The position numbers and the translations under genes are program-made. A stretch of 14,383 nt of DNA from JBAYDV01 sp041668045 (GTDB lineage Bacteria; Bacteroidota; Bacteroidia; Bacteroidales; UBA932), in contig JBAYDV010000051.1 of assembly GCA_041668045.1 (NCBI GenBank), positions 1-14,383 of the forward strand, in the 5' to 3' direction. Numbering within the stretch: position 1 is the first letter of the stretch; each line of letters opens with the position of its first letter. Below, piece by piece: positions 7,441 to 14,383 of this stretch. The notes below the pieces were generated by a model. That model was given only the letters and a program-made list of their open reading frames with translations, did not search any database and was not told where the DNA came from.

Positions 7441-7890
7441 ATGAAAGTTATAGCTTTAAGAGGTGAGCCAAATATTGGTAAAACAAAAACATTGAATATA
7501 GTATATCGTCGTTTGATGGCTGATGGATTCAAACAAATTCCTAGCATGTTCCAGGATTTAGGACACGAGGATATTTTGGATATATTAAAAAAAGATAATT
7601 TTACAGTGGGAATAGCTACACAAGGTGATTATGCTGTAGGAAATGCGAAAGGAGATTATACTGTTAAAGATCATTTAGAGACATTAAATTTACATGGCTG
7701 TGATATAGCTGTATGTGCTGCTACATTAGGTCAAGGAAAAGATAGAATAATGAAAGCTATTGAACAGTATCCAGATCATATTTTTATCGAGAAAACCCCT
7801 TGTTATAATTTAGCTACGAAAGAAGCATCAAATACTAAATTTGCACAAGAGGTAATAGGTGAAGTTATGAAATCTATGAAGAAGGGATAA
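7441..7890 (+). CDS. Small P-loop NTPase-like protein of unknown function
   Basis: 149 residues, cytoplasmic. It begins with a beta strand and Walker A motif (VIALRGEPNIGKT; GEPNIGKT at 8-15). Further conserved-looking parts are VGIATQGDYAVG (56-67) and GCDIAVCAAT (86-95), the second resembling a Walker-B-type strand without a clear acidic pair. That is about the minimum size for a P-loop fold, so it may be a kinase-like or ATP-binding orphan rather than a full AAA or GTPase protein. I do not recognise the family. It has its own promoter and is convergent with the hydrogenase-related operon: its stop lies 18 bases from that operon's last stop, with no strong terminator between them. Confidence 0.75.
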   Translation: MKVIALRGEPNIGKTKTLNIVYRRLMADGFKQIPSMFQDLGHEDILDILKKDNFTVGIATQGDYAVGNAKGDYTVKDHLETLNLHGCDIAVCAATLGQGKDRIMKAIEQYPDHIFIEKTPCYNLATKEASNTKFAQEVIGEVMKSMKKG

Positions 7891-7908
7891 ACTCTTTATT
7901 TTCGACCC

Positions 7909-8667
7909 TTATTTATTGTTAGATTCTCTTGTTAAATCTAGTAGACCATTTATAACAGTTAGTGGATGTGCAGGATTACCTGGAATGTATAAATCGATTT
8001 TATATTTATCTAGAAAACTACGGTTTAATGCAGCACTTCCATTGAATACTCCACCACTAATTGAATCAACACCGACGAGAATGATTATTTTCGGTGAAGG
8101 AATAGCGTCGTAACATATTTGTAAAGGCTCTGCCATATTCTCGGTAATAGGGCCTGTTATTATTATGCCATCAGCATGACGTGGAGAGGCTACGAATTCA
8201 AGTCCATAGCGTCCCATATCGAAATTGGCATTTCCACAAGCTCCTAATTCAACCTCGCAAGAACCATCGCCACCTGCAGAGACTTCTCGTAATTTGAGTG
8301 ATTTAGAAAAGGTGTTTTTTATATCTTCTCTTATTTTACTTTTATCAAAAACGATTGGATGGTTTTCTCCTTCTTTGACTATTAAATTTTCACGGATATT
8401 TGAAGCTATTTTATAGTCTTGTGTGAATTTTATCTTCTCTGGAAAGGCGAATGCACATTCACCACAAAAGGCACATTTTCCTAAGTCTATTCTAACAGGA
8501 TTAGAAGAAATAGCACCTAGGGGGCAAATATCAACTAAAGCTTGCTCATTCACTTTGGCAGTAGATATTTCAGGTCTGCCTCTGAATGGGGCTTTAAGTT
8601 TAGCATTTCTTAAATCTGGTATATATTGTTTACCGTTATGGTATATTACTTTAACTTCTTTTATCAT
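7909..8667 (-). CDS. Fused ferredoxin/NuoB-HyfI-like small subunit with degenerate cluster sites
   Basis: 252 residues in two parts. Residues 1-90 match HyfH-type ferredoxins (PFRGRPEI; ICPLGAI; CAFCGECAFAFP). Of two [4Fe-4S] sites only one ligand set is complete: Cys48 from the first CP motif with Cys65, Cys68 and Cys71. The first CxxCxxC is gone and the second CP Cys is Phe75. Residues 125-245 match the NuoB/HyfI small subunit (SLKLREVSAGG, FVASPRHADGIIITGP, GGVF, LYIPGNP). Its proximal-cluster ligands are Asp134, Cys137, Asp201 and Asn231, so three of the four usual Cys are replaced. The subunit should sit between the ferredoxin arm and the HyfG-like subunit at the membrane. It starts 10 bases after the hyfG-like stop, at an ATG. 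The otherwise well-kept sequence argues against decay. Confidence 0.88.
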   Translation of the reverse strand: MIKEVKVIYHNGKQYIPDLRNAKLKAPFRGRPEISTAKVNEQALVDICPLGAISSNPVRIDLGKCAFCGECAFAFPEKIKFTQDYKIASNIRENLIVKEGENHPIVFDKSKIREDIKNTFSKSLKLREVSAGGDGSCEVELGACGNANFDMGRYGLEFVASPRHADGIIITGPITENMAEPLQICYDAIPSPKIIILVGVDSISGGVFNGSAALNRSFLDKYKIDLYIPGNPAHPLTVINGLLDLTRESNNK

Positions 8668-8677
8668 GATTTAAATT

Positions 8678-10201
8678 TTATAAGTCGTGTCCACAGTAAC
8701 TTAAATTATAACTTTTATTGTTGATTGGAAAATCTGAGATTTCAACATTTCTTAAAGATAATTCTAAGGCTTTCCAGTTATGTAAAGAAGGGTCTTTTAT
8801 CTTATAATGTTTTAATTCTCCTTTTTCATCTGTAATAGCACAATGGCAAACCTCTCCACGCCATGCCTCATTTATTGAAATAGCTAGTTCATCTGGCTGT
8901 AAGGTCAAATCGTAGTTTGGTTTCTCTGTAGTATGATTTTCAAATGGATAGCTGTCCATTAGATTTCTTATCCAGGCTATAGATTTTATTATTTCCTTTT
9001 TCTTTAACATAAAACGAGAAAAAGTATCTCCATGTTTCATGGTTATAGTTTCATAAGGAAATTTTTGATATGTCGAATTTGGATGTGAAACTCTTATATC
9101 TCTTCGAAGATTAGTCATTCGAGCTGTTGGTCCAACAGCTCCAATTAAATGAGCTTGTTTGTTTGTTACAGTACCCACAAAATCAAAACGGTTTTGAATA
9201 CTTGGTAAGCGGTAGGTTACATACGCCATTTCATTAAATTGCTTTTCAAATCTTAACAACATTTCAAGCAATTCTTCTTTTAATTCTGAGGTAAATGGAA
9301 AATTTGTTCCACTTAATCGTATTAAACTTTTACCAAAACGATTACCACACCATAATTGGGTAAAATTAATGATAGCAGTTCTTAAAATAGCGAAAACATT
9401 AGCACCGAGATGATATGCTGCATCTGTACATAATGCGCCTATATCACCAGTATTAATGGCTATTCTTTCTAATTCTATAGCTAGTACTCGTTCTATTTGT
9501 GTGCGTTCAGCTACTTTTTTATCAGCTAAGGCCTCCATAGTTTGAACGAAAGTACTAGTATGTCCTATCGCCATATCACCTGCTATGTTTTCTGCCAATA
9601 AATTTCTTTGCAAGTTGTTTTTTTTCTCTAAAAGAAGTCGTTCGATACCTCTATGTTGCCATCCAAGTTGGATTTCAAGATGTAAAACATTTTCGCCGTT
9701 ACATATAAATCGAAAATGTCCAGGTTCGATTATTCCTGCATGGATAGGACCAACGCCGACTTCGTGTAATTCTTCGCTTTGAATACTATAAAAAGGATAG
9801 TCACAAAGCTGTATATTTTTATTTGAACGATCGTGTGCGAAACGAACAGGTTTTAACCAGGGGTGATTTAGAAAATTAACACCGAAATTCTCATATATTT
9901 CACGCTCAAAAATATGTAAAGCAAATACTTTCTCGCTTAGAGATCTTAATTCCAGTTTTTCAGATGATTTAAGAAAATGGGAAAGTAAAATGATAGAGTG
10001 GTTTTGATCATCAGCGATAGCCATAATAAATTTAAGGCCGTCACTTATTTTATAAGCAAAATAATTAAGGCAATGATTATTATCCTGCTCGAAAATCTGT
10101 ATACTTAAGTCGAAAAAATCTTCGTATGATAAAGATGTTATCTTATTTAAATCAATAGATTGATTATTCTTAATTCGTGATATATTTTGTATGTCAATCA
10201 T
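8678..10201 (-). CDS. hyfG: HyfG/HycE-like large subunit (NuoC-NuoD fusion) without NiFe ligands
   Basis: 507 residues. Residues 1-125 are the NuoC-like 30-kDa domain (HIFEREIYENFGVNF, 96-110). About 140-507 is the NuoD/NiFe large-subunit domain (VGPIHAGIIEPGHFRF, 150-165; QLGWQHRGIE, 178-187). In hydrogenases the L1 motif supplies CxxC; here the matching stretch ENIAGDMAIGH (204-214) has Ala207 and Met210. The C-terminal L2 DPCxxC is replaced by NLSYCGHDL (499-507), with Ser501 and Gly504 at the ligand positions, and there is no C-terminal extension for maturation cleavage. No NiFe centre can be expected. Histidines near the quinone-pocket position of NuoD (His154, His162) remain. CxC at 452-454 is unusual. 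The symbol reflects homology, not hydrogenase activity. The gene starts five bases after the hyfF-like stop. Confidence 0.92.
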   Translation of the reverse strand: MIDIQNISRIKNNQSIDLNKITSLSYEDFFDLSIQIFEQDNNHCLNYFAYKISDGLKFIMAIADDQNHSIILLSHFLKSSEKLELRSLSEKVFALHIFEREIYENFGVNFLNHPWLKPVRFAHDRSNKNIQLCDYPFYSIQSEELHEVGVGPIHAGIIEPGHFRFICNGENVLHLEIQLGWQHRGIERLLLEKKNNLQRNLLAENIAGDMAIGHTSTFVQTMEALADKKVAERTQIERVLAIELERIAINTGDIGALCTDAAYHLGANVFAILRTAIINFTQLWCGNRFGKSLIRLSGTNFPFTSELKEELLEMLLRFEKQFNEMAYVTYRLPSIQNRFDFVGTVTNKQAHLIGAVGPTARMTNLRRDIRVSHPNSTYQKFPYETITMKHGDTFSRFMLKKKEIIKSIAWIRNLMDSYPFENHTTEKPNYDLTLQPDELAISINEAWRGEVCHCAITDEKGELKHYKIKDPSLHNWKALELSLRNVEISDFPINNKSYNLSYCGHDL

Positions 10202-10206
10202 TATTT

Positions 10207-11634
10207 TTAATTTAAAATAGCGATAGCTGTATTAATTAAATCGGTAAAAAATAAAGGAGGGTTTATTCCAAGATAAATAACTAATCCGAATAAAATAAAT
10301 TGCGAAATGCTTTCGTATGGATTCTGATGTGCTTCTTTATTTAGCAAATCTTCAGTTATATCAGCATATAATAGATGAGCGAAACGTTTAATAAATATGT
10401 AAATGATCACACTCAGTAAAATGAGTACGACTATAGCTATTATGTAATTGTGATTTATAAATAAAGCTTTAAAAATCATTAATTCACTCACGAATAGTCC
10501 TGATGGTGGAATCGCCAGGATAGTTATTACCCCCAATATAAGAGCAAGAGAGCCTAAAGGGTTAATTCTAATATAGTTACCATTGTTTTTTATCCATATA
10601 GAATTGAAAAAATTACGGATAGATCCTAATTGAAAAAACATACCAGCTTTAGCAAATGAATGGAAAATTAGATGTAAAATAGCAGCATAAATTCCGATAC
10701 GACCAAGTGATAGTCCAATGATAACAATGCCCATATGTTCCATTGATGAAAATGCTAATAAGCGTTTAAATCTTCTTACTCTGGTAAATTGAATGCTGGC
10801 TATAAAAATAGATAGCACACCAACCAGCATTAAAACATGCTGTGCCCAAAGTAAAGTAGAAGTTTGTGCTATAATTAAATATATTTTATATATGCCAATA
10901 AAGCCAACATTAACTAATGCGGTGGACATAAGGGCATTTACAGGGGTAGCAGCTATTGTTTTAGCATCTATTGCCACGGAAAATAATGGGAAAATACTGA
11001 TTTTTACAGATAAACCAGTAAGGATTAAGACAAAGGCTACTCTTACCCATAGTATGTTCATGCTTGAAGCAGCATTTAGTAAATTTGTGAAGTTTAAATT
11101 ATTAATACCATTTTCGCTAGCTACGATACTTAAAAATAAAATACCGATAAAGGCAATAGATAAACCTACCGATGAAATGAATAAGTATTTCCATGTGCCT
11201 TCCATGGCATCTTTAGTGCGGGAGTGAAATATTAATAATGAAACAAATAAACTAGTAGTTTCTATACTTACCCATAATAATGCTAGATTTTCCGCAAAAT
11301 AGGCACTGACCATTGCTGTTATGAATAGAATCAATGCTGAGTAGTATTGCGCTTTCTGTCTCTGGTTATTAGCTTTTCTTTTTAAGTATAAATAACTATG
11401 GTAAAAAGAAAATATACTTAAGATACTTAGAATAGTAGTCAATAAAATACCTAAAGCATCAAATTTATAGTAAGTGCTGTCGAATTGGTTGATGTGTGTG
11501 TATGCATAAATAGTTAGAGCCACTAAGGATATTGAAAATAAACTTAATGATGAATAGTTGACCCAATTTTTCTTGCTTAAAAATATAGATAAACTTAGTA
11601 GAATGGAAAAAATTATAAATATAAAAATCATCAT
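10207..11634 (-). CDS. hyfF: HyfF/NuoN-like antiporter-type membrane subunit
   Basis: 475 residues from the ATG at 11634, which follows the hyfE-like stop by one base; an upstream TTG at 11679 would overlap that gene and is less likely. It has many membrane helices of the Mrp-antiporter/NuoLMN fold. Residues expected for proton transfer are kept: Glu125 in LLWVSIETTS, Lys211 in GLSVKISIFPL, Lys290 with His300 in FKRLLAFSSMEHMG, Lys329 in SFAKAGMF, and Glu384 in FVSE. The presence of both the helix-5-type Glu and the central Lys suggests a working ion channel. It lies in the membrane next to the HyfE and HyfC homologues. Confidence 0.92.
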   Translation of the reverse strand: MMIFIFIIFSILLSLSIFLSKKNWVNYSSLSLFSISLVALTIYAYTHINQFDSTYYKFDALGILLTTILSILSIFSFYHSYLYLKRKANNQRQKAQYYSALILFITAMVSAYFAENLALLWVSIETTSLFVSLLIFHSRTKDAMEGTWKYLFISSVGLSIAFIGILFLSIVASENGINNLNFTNLLNAASSMNILWVRVAFVLILTGLSVKISIFPLFSVAIDAKTIAATPVNALMSTALVNVGFIGIYKIYLIIAQTSTLLWAQHVLMLVGVLSIFIASIQFTRVRRFKRLLAFSSMEHMGIVIIGLSLGRIGIYAAILHLIFHSFAKAGMFFQLGSIRNFFNSIWIKNNGNYIRINPLGSLALILGVITILAIPPSGLFVSELMIFKALFINHNYIIAIVVLILLSVIIYIFIKRFAHLLYADITEDLLNKEAHQNPYESISQFILFGLVIYLGINPPLFFTDLINTAIAILN

Positions 11635-11635
11635 A

Positions 11636-12265
11636 TTAGTCTTTAAGTCTAGATAATTGGTCGATTTTAGTGCTCTCAAAAGCGTCTCCGATGTGATTAA
11701 TAAATACTCCTAAAACCAATATACCCATAAGTACATCGAGGAGTATTGCTAAATTCACCATAAGTGGCATGGCACTTCCGACGGCGAGAGATAATAAAAA
11801 TATACCATTTTCGATAATTAGATATCCGACGAGGTGTGAAAAAATGTTTTTATGTATGATAATGAAATATATACCAAATATAACTGAAGCAAAAGCTACT
11901 GTGAAATACTTAGTGTGTATTTGATCACTATTTAAATAGGAGTTTAGTAGGAAACTAAATAATAAACTCATTACTACGACTATTATTGACAAGAATACTG
12001 GGATAGATGTTTCTTGTATTCTGTTAAGTTTATTATGTCTTCTGACTTTATTTAAAAACCAAGGAACGATTAATGACTTGATTAAAATGGTTTCAGTGAG
12101 AATAAATATAAAATCAAAAGGTTCTATTTTTTTTAAACTGAAGAAAACTATCCCAAATAGTATAAAGCCTTGAACAGATAATAGCCATACAAATTTCTTT
12201 ACGCGTTCCGATAGAGCGAAATAAATTAAAGAAATAGCATATAAAATAATTAATAGGTATGTCAT
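11636..12265 (-). CDS. hyfE: HyfE-like membrane subunit (extended NuoK homologue)
   Basis: 209 residues with about seven hydrophobic segments, close to the E. coli HyfE length (216). The C-terminal half has the NuoK-like block GYLIIENGIFLLSL (147-160), with Glu152 in the membrane, followed by GILVLGVFINHIGD. A second membrane Glu (Glu58 in FILTETILIK) lies in the first half. These acidic residues probably belong to the central ion path. The ATG lies one base after the hyfC-like stop, and its own stop is one base before the hyfF-like ATG. Confidence 0.88.
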   Translation of the reverse strand: MTYLLIILYAISLIYFALSERVKKFVWLLSVQGFILFGIVFFSLKKIEPFDFIFILTETILIKSLIVPWFLNKVRRHNKLNRIQETSIPVFLSIIVVVMSLLFSFLLNSYLNSDQIHTKYFTVAFASVIFGIYFIIIHKNIFSHLVGYLIIENGIFLLSLAVGSAMPLMVNLAILLDVLMGILVLGVFINHIGDAFESTKIDQLSRLKD

Positions 12266-12266
12266 T

Positions 12267-13181
12267 TTAATTTAAAATTATTTTTTGAGTGATAATTAAT
12301 GCTGTTAAAAATACTACTATAGATATAGCTGAAAGCATTATAATCCATTGTGGGTTTTTTTCAAGCTTATTTCGTGCTTTGAAGGATTCGAGCATTCCAA
12401 TCGTAGCAGAAAAGGCTAACTGGATTCCAAAAAAAGCGAGTATTTGCCAATAGAAAGCCCAGGAGTTAGAAATGATAAAATTAGATATTAAAGCTCCGTA
12501 TATCGAAAATTTCAACCACGTCACTATATGTATCAATCCTAAATCGAAGCCACTATTATCAAGAATCATCACTTCATGAACCATCGTTAACTCTAAATGA
12601 GTTTTGGGATCATCGACAGGCATTCTTGAATTTTCTACCATGGCAATATATATTAAGACATAAGTAGAAGCTATTCCTATGATATAGTATAAACTGGTAT
12701 CTAATTTTAAGTGTAGAAATAAATCATTAAAAGAAATATTATCAGTAAATAATGCTAAAGAACCAGCTAGAATAAAGAATGCAGGTTCGACTAGCATAGA
12801 ATAAAGTGCTTCTCTATTAGCTCCCATTCCTTCAAAACTACTTCCAGTATCCATTGCCGAAATTATCATCATAAATTTTCCTATACCAAGTAAATATGCG
12901 AAAAAGACAAAATCACCTTCGAAGGATAAGAGTGCTTTCTGAGAGCCTATAGGAATGAATAAAGCGGCAAGTAATACGGATGAAAAATAGACTAGAGGAG
13001 CTATTTTAAAAATAAAACTTGTCGTACGACTATAAATAGCTCCTTTTTTGAATAATCTTATTACATCATACGCAGGTTGAAGAATAGAGGGCATTTTTCG
13101 TGCAGCGATTCGTGCCTTGACTTTTTTAATAATTCCTACGAAGAAAAGAGTTGAGATTAAGATTAATAATAAACTAATCAT
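12267..13181 (-). CDS. hyfC: HyfC/NuoH-like membrane anchor subunit
   Basis: 304 residues, mainly hydrophobic, with the charged loops typical of the NuoH/HyfC family: GSSFEGMGANREAL (113-126), ENSRMPVDDPKTHLE (183-197), LTMVHEVMILDNSG (198-211), and LESFKARNKL (264-273). The P-V-D-[DN]-P-x-T-H-L-E-L-T-M signature is characteristic of group 4 hydrogenases and their relatives rather than of true complex I. This subunit anchors the HyfG/HyfI arm and couples it to the antiporter subunits. Glu183, Glu197, Glu203 and Glu265 are kept, so the coupling path looks intact. ATG start one base after the HyfB-like stop. Confidence 0.93.
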   Translation of the reverse strand: MISLLLILISTLFFVGIIKKVKARIAARKMPSILQPAYDVIRLFKKGAIYSRTTSFIFKIAPLVYFSSVLLAALFIPIGSQKALLSFEGDFVFFAYLLGIGKFMMIISAMDTGSSFEGMGANREALYSMLVEPAFFILAGSLALFTDNISFNDLFLHLKLDTSLYYIIGIASTYVLIYIAMVENSRMPVDDPKTHLELTMVHEVMILDNSGFDLGLIHIVTWLKFSIYGALISNFIISNSWAFYWQILAFFGIQLAFSATIGMLESFKARNKLEKNPQWIIMLSAISIVVFLTALIITQKIILN

Positions 13182-13182
13182 C

Positions 13183-14383
13183 TTATATTAAATTATAAAA
13201 AGTGAGTAAAAAGATAAGAACTAAAAATAACAAGGCATAAAGTAAATAATGCTGAATCTTACCTGTCTGCAGTATTGCTATCTTTTTTAGCCAAACTAAT
13301 ATTTTATTGCTAGGTGCTGTTATTAATTTGTCTTCAAAAATATCACTTGAATGTGTTTCAAATTTTCTGTCTTGTGGAAAAATTTCAGTTTCGTCAAAGT
13401 CTGTGAAATCTTTTTTAACATTTACTATTTTTGATGATAATTGTTTGAAATTATCAGCATAAGAAGTAGCTGTATATTGATGTATTGCAGGATCGGCTCC
13501 TTGATAAGCACAACCCCATGTCATATCTTGTTTTATAGTTTGTCGTTTTTGTTGCCATGCTCTTAATATCCATAATAAACCTATGATTATTATGAATATA
13601 CCAGAGGATATGCTTATGTGATTTAATGTTGGGATGATTTGATTGATTCCAGCTGTGTTTATTGAAAATAAACTTATTATTTGCGATAAGGGATGCATAA
13701 AAATAAATGGAACAAAGCCAATTAGAATTATCATAAAACCAATGATAAAATCGGGAATTAACATGGATGAATCAACTTCTGTAGCATGTTCTACTTTCGA
13801 TGAGCGGGCTGTTCCCAAGAAAATAACGCTGAATACTTTGGTAAAGCAAAATAATGCAAGACCTCCTATGATAGCTAGTCCAACGAAACTGAACATTAGA
13901 ACAATATCGGTGAATAGGCTAGCAGAGTGTAGAGAGTGGAAAATACCGGAATAGATTAAAAACTCAGAAATAAATCCATTAAATGGAGGTAAACCGCTAA
14001 TGGCTAAAGCTCCTAAAAGGAAGAATATAGCTGTTTTTGGCATTTTTTTAATTAGCCCGCCTAATTGTTCTATGTTTCTAGTATGAGTTTGCTTGTAAAC
14101 GGAACCAGCAGTATAAAAGAGTAAGGATTTAAAGAGAGAATGGTTAAGTATATGTAAAATACCACCACCAAAACCTAGTGCAGCTAATATAGGAATGTCT
14201 TCTGCTATGCCGATAACGCCCAAACCAATTCCTATACCAATGATTCCAATATTTTCAATACTATGATATGCCAATAGTTTTTTTACATCATGCTGAACAA
14301 TAGCTAAAGAAACACCTACGATTCCAGATGTTAGAGATATAATCAGAATGAATAGGCCTATGTTAAATAAATCATTATGGATA
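13183..14383 (-). CDS. hyfB: HyfB/NuoL-like antiporter-type membrane subunit, N-terminus outside window
   Basis: The frame is open to the right edge, giving 399 residues that lack the start. The TTG at 14274 is internal: translation continues upstream as SGIVGVSLAIVQHDVKKLL, a typical conserved antiporter motif running into LLAYHSIENIG. Other family features are GGGILHILNHSLFKSLLFYTAG and GLPPFNGFISEF, with the usual Lys and Glu. A C-terminal cytoplasmic part carries TWGCAYQGADPAIHQYTATS and FETHSSDIFEDKL, followed by a final helix, as in HyfB/HycC. It is one of two antiporter-type subunits seen here. The missing segment should hold the N-terminal helices and the conserved Glu of TM5. Confidence 0.92.
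   Translation of the reverse strand, partial: IHNDLFNIGLFILIISLTSGIVGVSLAIVQHDVKKLLAYHSIENIGIIGIGIGLGVIGIAEDIPILAALGFGGGILHILNHSLFKSLLFYTAGSVYKQTHTRNIEQLGGLIKKMPKTAIFFLLGALAISGLPPFNGFISEFLIYSGIFHSLHSASLFTDIVLMFSFVGLAIIGGLALFCFTKVFSVIFLGTARSSKVEHATEVDSSMLIPDFIIGFMIILIGFVPFIFMHPLSQIISLFSINTAGINQIIPTLNHISISSGIFIIIIGLLWILRAWQQKRQTIKQDMTWGCAYQGADPAIHQYTATSYADNFKQLSSKIVNVKKDFTDFDETEIFPQDRKFETHSSDIFEDKLITAPSNKILVWLKKIAILQTGKIQHYLLYALLFLVLIFLLTFYNLI

Larger units (their letters stand above)
7909..14383 (-). other. Ehr-type (hydrogenase-related) membrane complex operon, 5' end outside window
   Basis: Six minus-strand genes are packed with gaps of 1 to 10 bases, clearly one operon. Transcription order is HyfB-like, HyfC-like, HyfE-like, HyfF-like, HyfG-like and ferredoxin/HyfI-like. 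E. coli hyf has A-B-C-D-E-F-G-H-I; here no D lies between C and E, H and I appear fused, and A could only lie beyond the right edge. The membrane part looks able to translocate ions, while the NiFe site is absent, which matches Ehr complexes. No promoter is visible because the operon start is off the window. Confidence 0.85.

Noticed and set aside
8678..10201. Active H2-evolving hydrogenase-4 or formate hydrogenlyase large subunit
   Set aside because: All four NiFe-binding Cys are absent, and there is no C-terminal maturation extension.
10793..11227. Plus-strand open frame opposite the hyfF-like gene
   Set aside because: It is antisense to strongly conserved coding sequence and has no recognisable domain; the same holds for plus-strand frames at 7916-8113, 8225-8416, 8423-8674, 9585-9782 and 13643-13954.
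7909..14383. Respiratory complex I (nuo) operon
   Set aside because: The HyfC signature (PVDDPKTHLELTM), the HyfE-type extended NuoK, the HyfB C-terminal domain and the NuoC-NuoD fusion with the small subunit last all point to the group 4 hydrogenase/Ehr lineage.

Overview
The window is strongly AT-rich and reads as a chromosomal segment of a Bacteroidota bacterium, most likely Bacteroidales. Evidence: a TonB-dependent receptor with an N-terminal carboxypeptidase-regulatory-like domain, A-rich leaders without clear Shine-Dalgarno sites, and a TAnnTTTG-type -7 promoter box ahead of one gene. I cannot name the genus.

Left half (1-6606, all plus strand): the 3' part of a beta-propeller/alkaline-phosphatase-superfamily phosphoesterase; an NfsB-type FMN nitroreductase; a FAD-dependent oxidoreductase 25 bases downstream; a small membrane-anchored His/Cys protein ending in an LRGPP motif; and a TonB-dependent receptor. 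The last two genes sit close together and look like an outer-membrane uptake unit, possibly for a metal.

Middle (6607-7440): 834 bases with no convincing gene but much symmetry. It holds a strong hairpin terminator for the receptor, a nested inverted repeat with a U-tract on the minus strand, a 12-bp stem-loop, a 129-bp near-palindromic element with perfect 25-bp ends flanked by TAT on both sides, a pair of 11-bp direct repeats, and a promoter for a small orphan P-loop protein (7441-7890).

Right half (7909-14383, all minus strand): a tightly packed operon, cut by the window edge, that encodes a membrane complex related to group 4 [NiFe] hydrogenases and complex I. In transcription order it has HyfB-like (partial), HyfC-like, HyfE-like, HyfF-like, HyfG-like, and a fused ferredoxin/HyfI-like small subunit. 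The ion-translocating subunits keep their conserved Glu and Lys residues. The catalytic arm is altered: the large subunit lacks all four Cys ligands of the NiFe site, the small subunit keeps only one of four proximal-cluster Cys, and the ferredoxin domain keeps ligands for one of its two clusters. This matches the known but functionally unexplained Ehr (energy-converting hydrogenase-related) class. It is the most interesting system in the window: a complex with an intact ion-pump framework and no recognisable hydrogenase site or complete electron wire.
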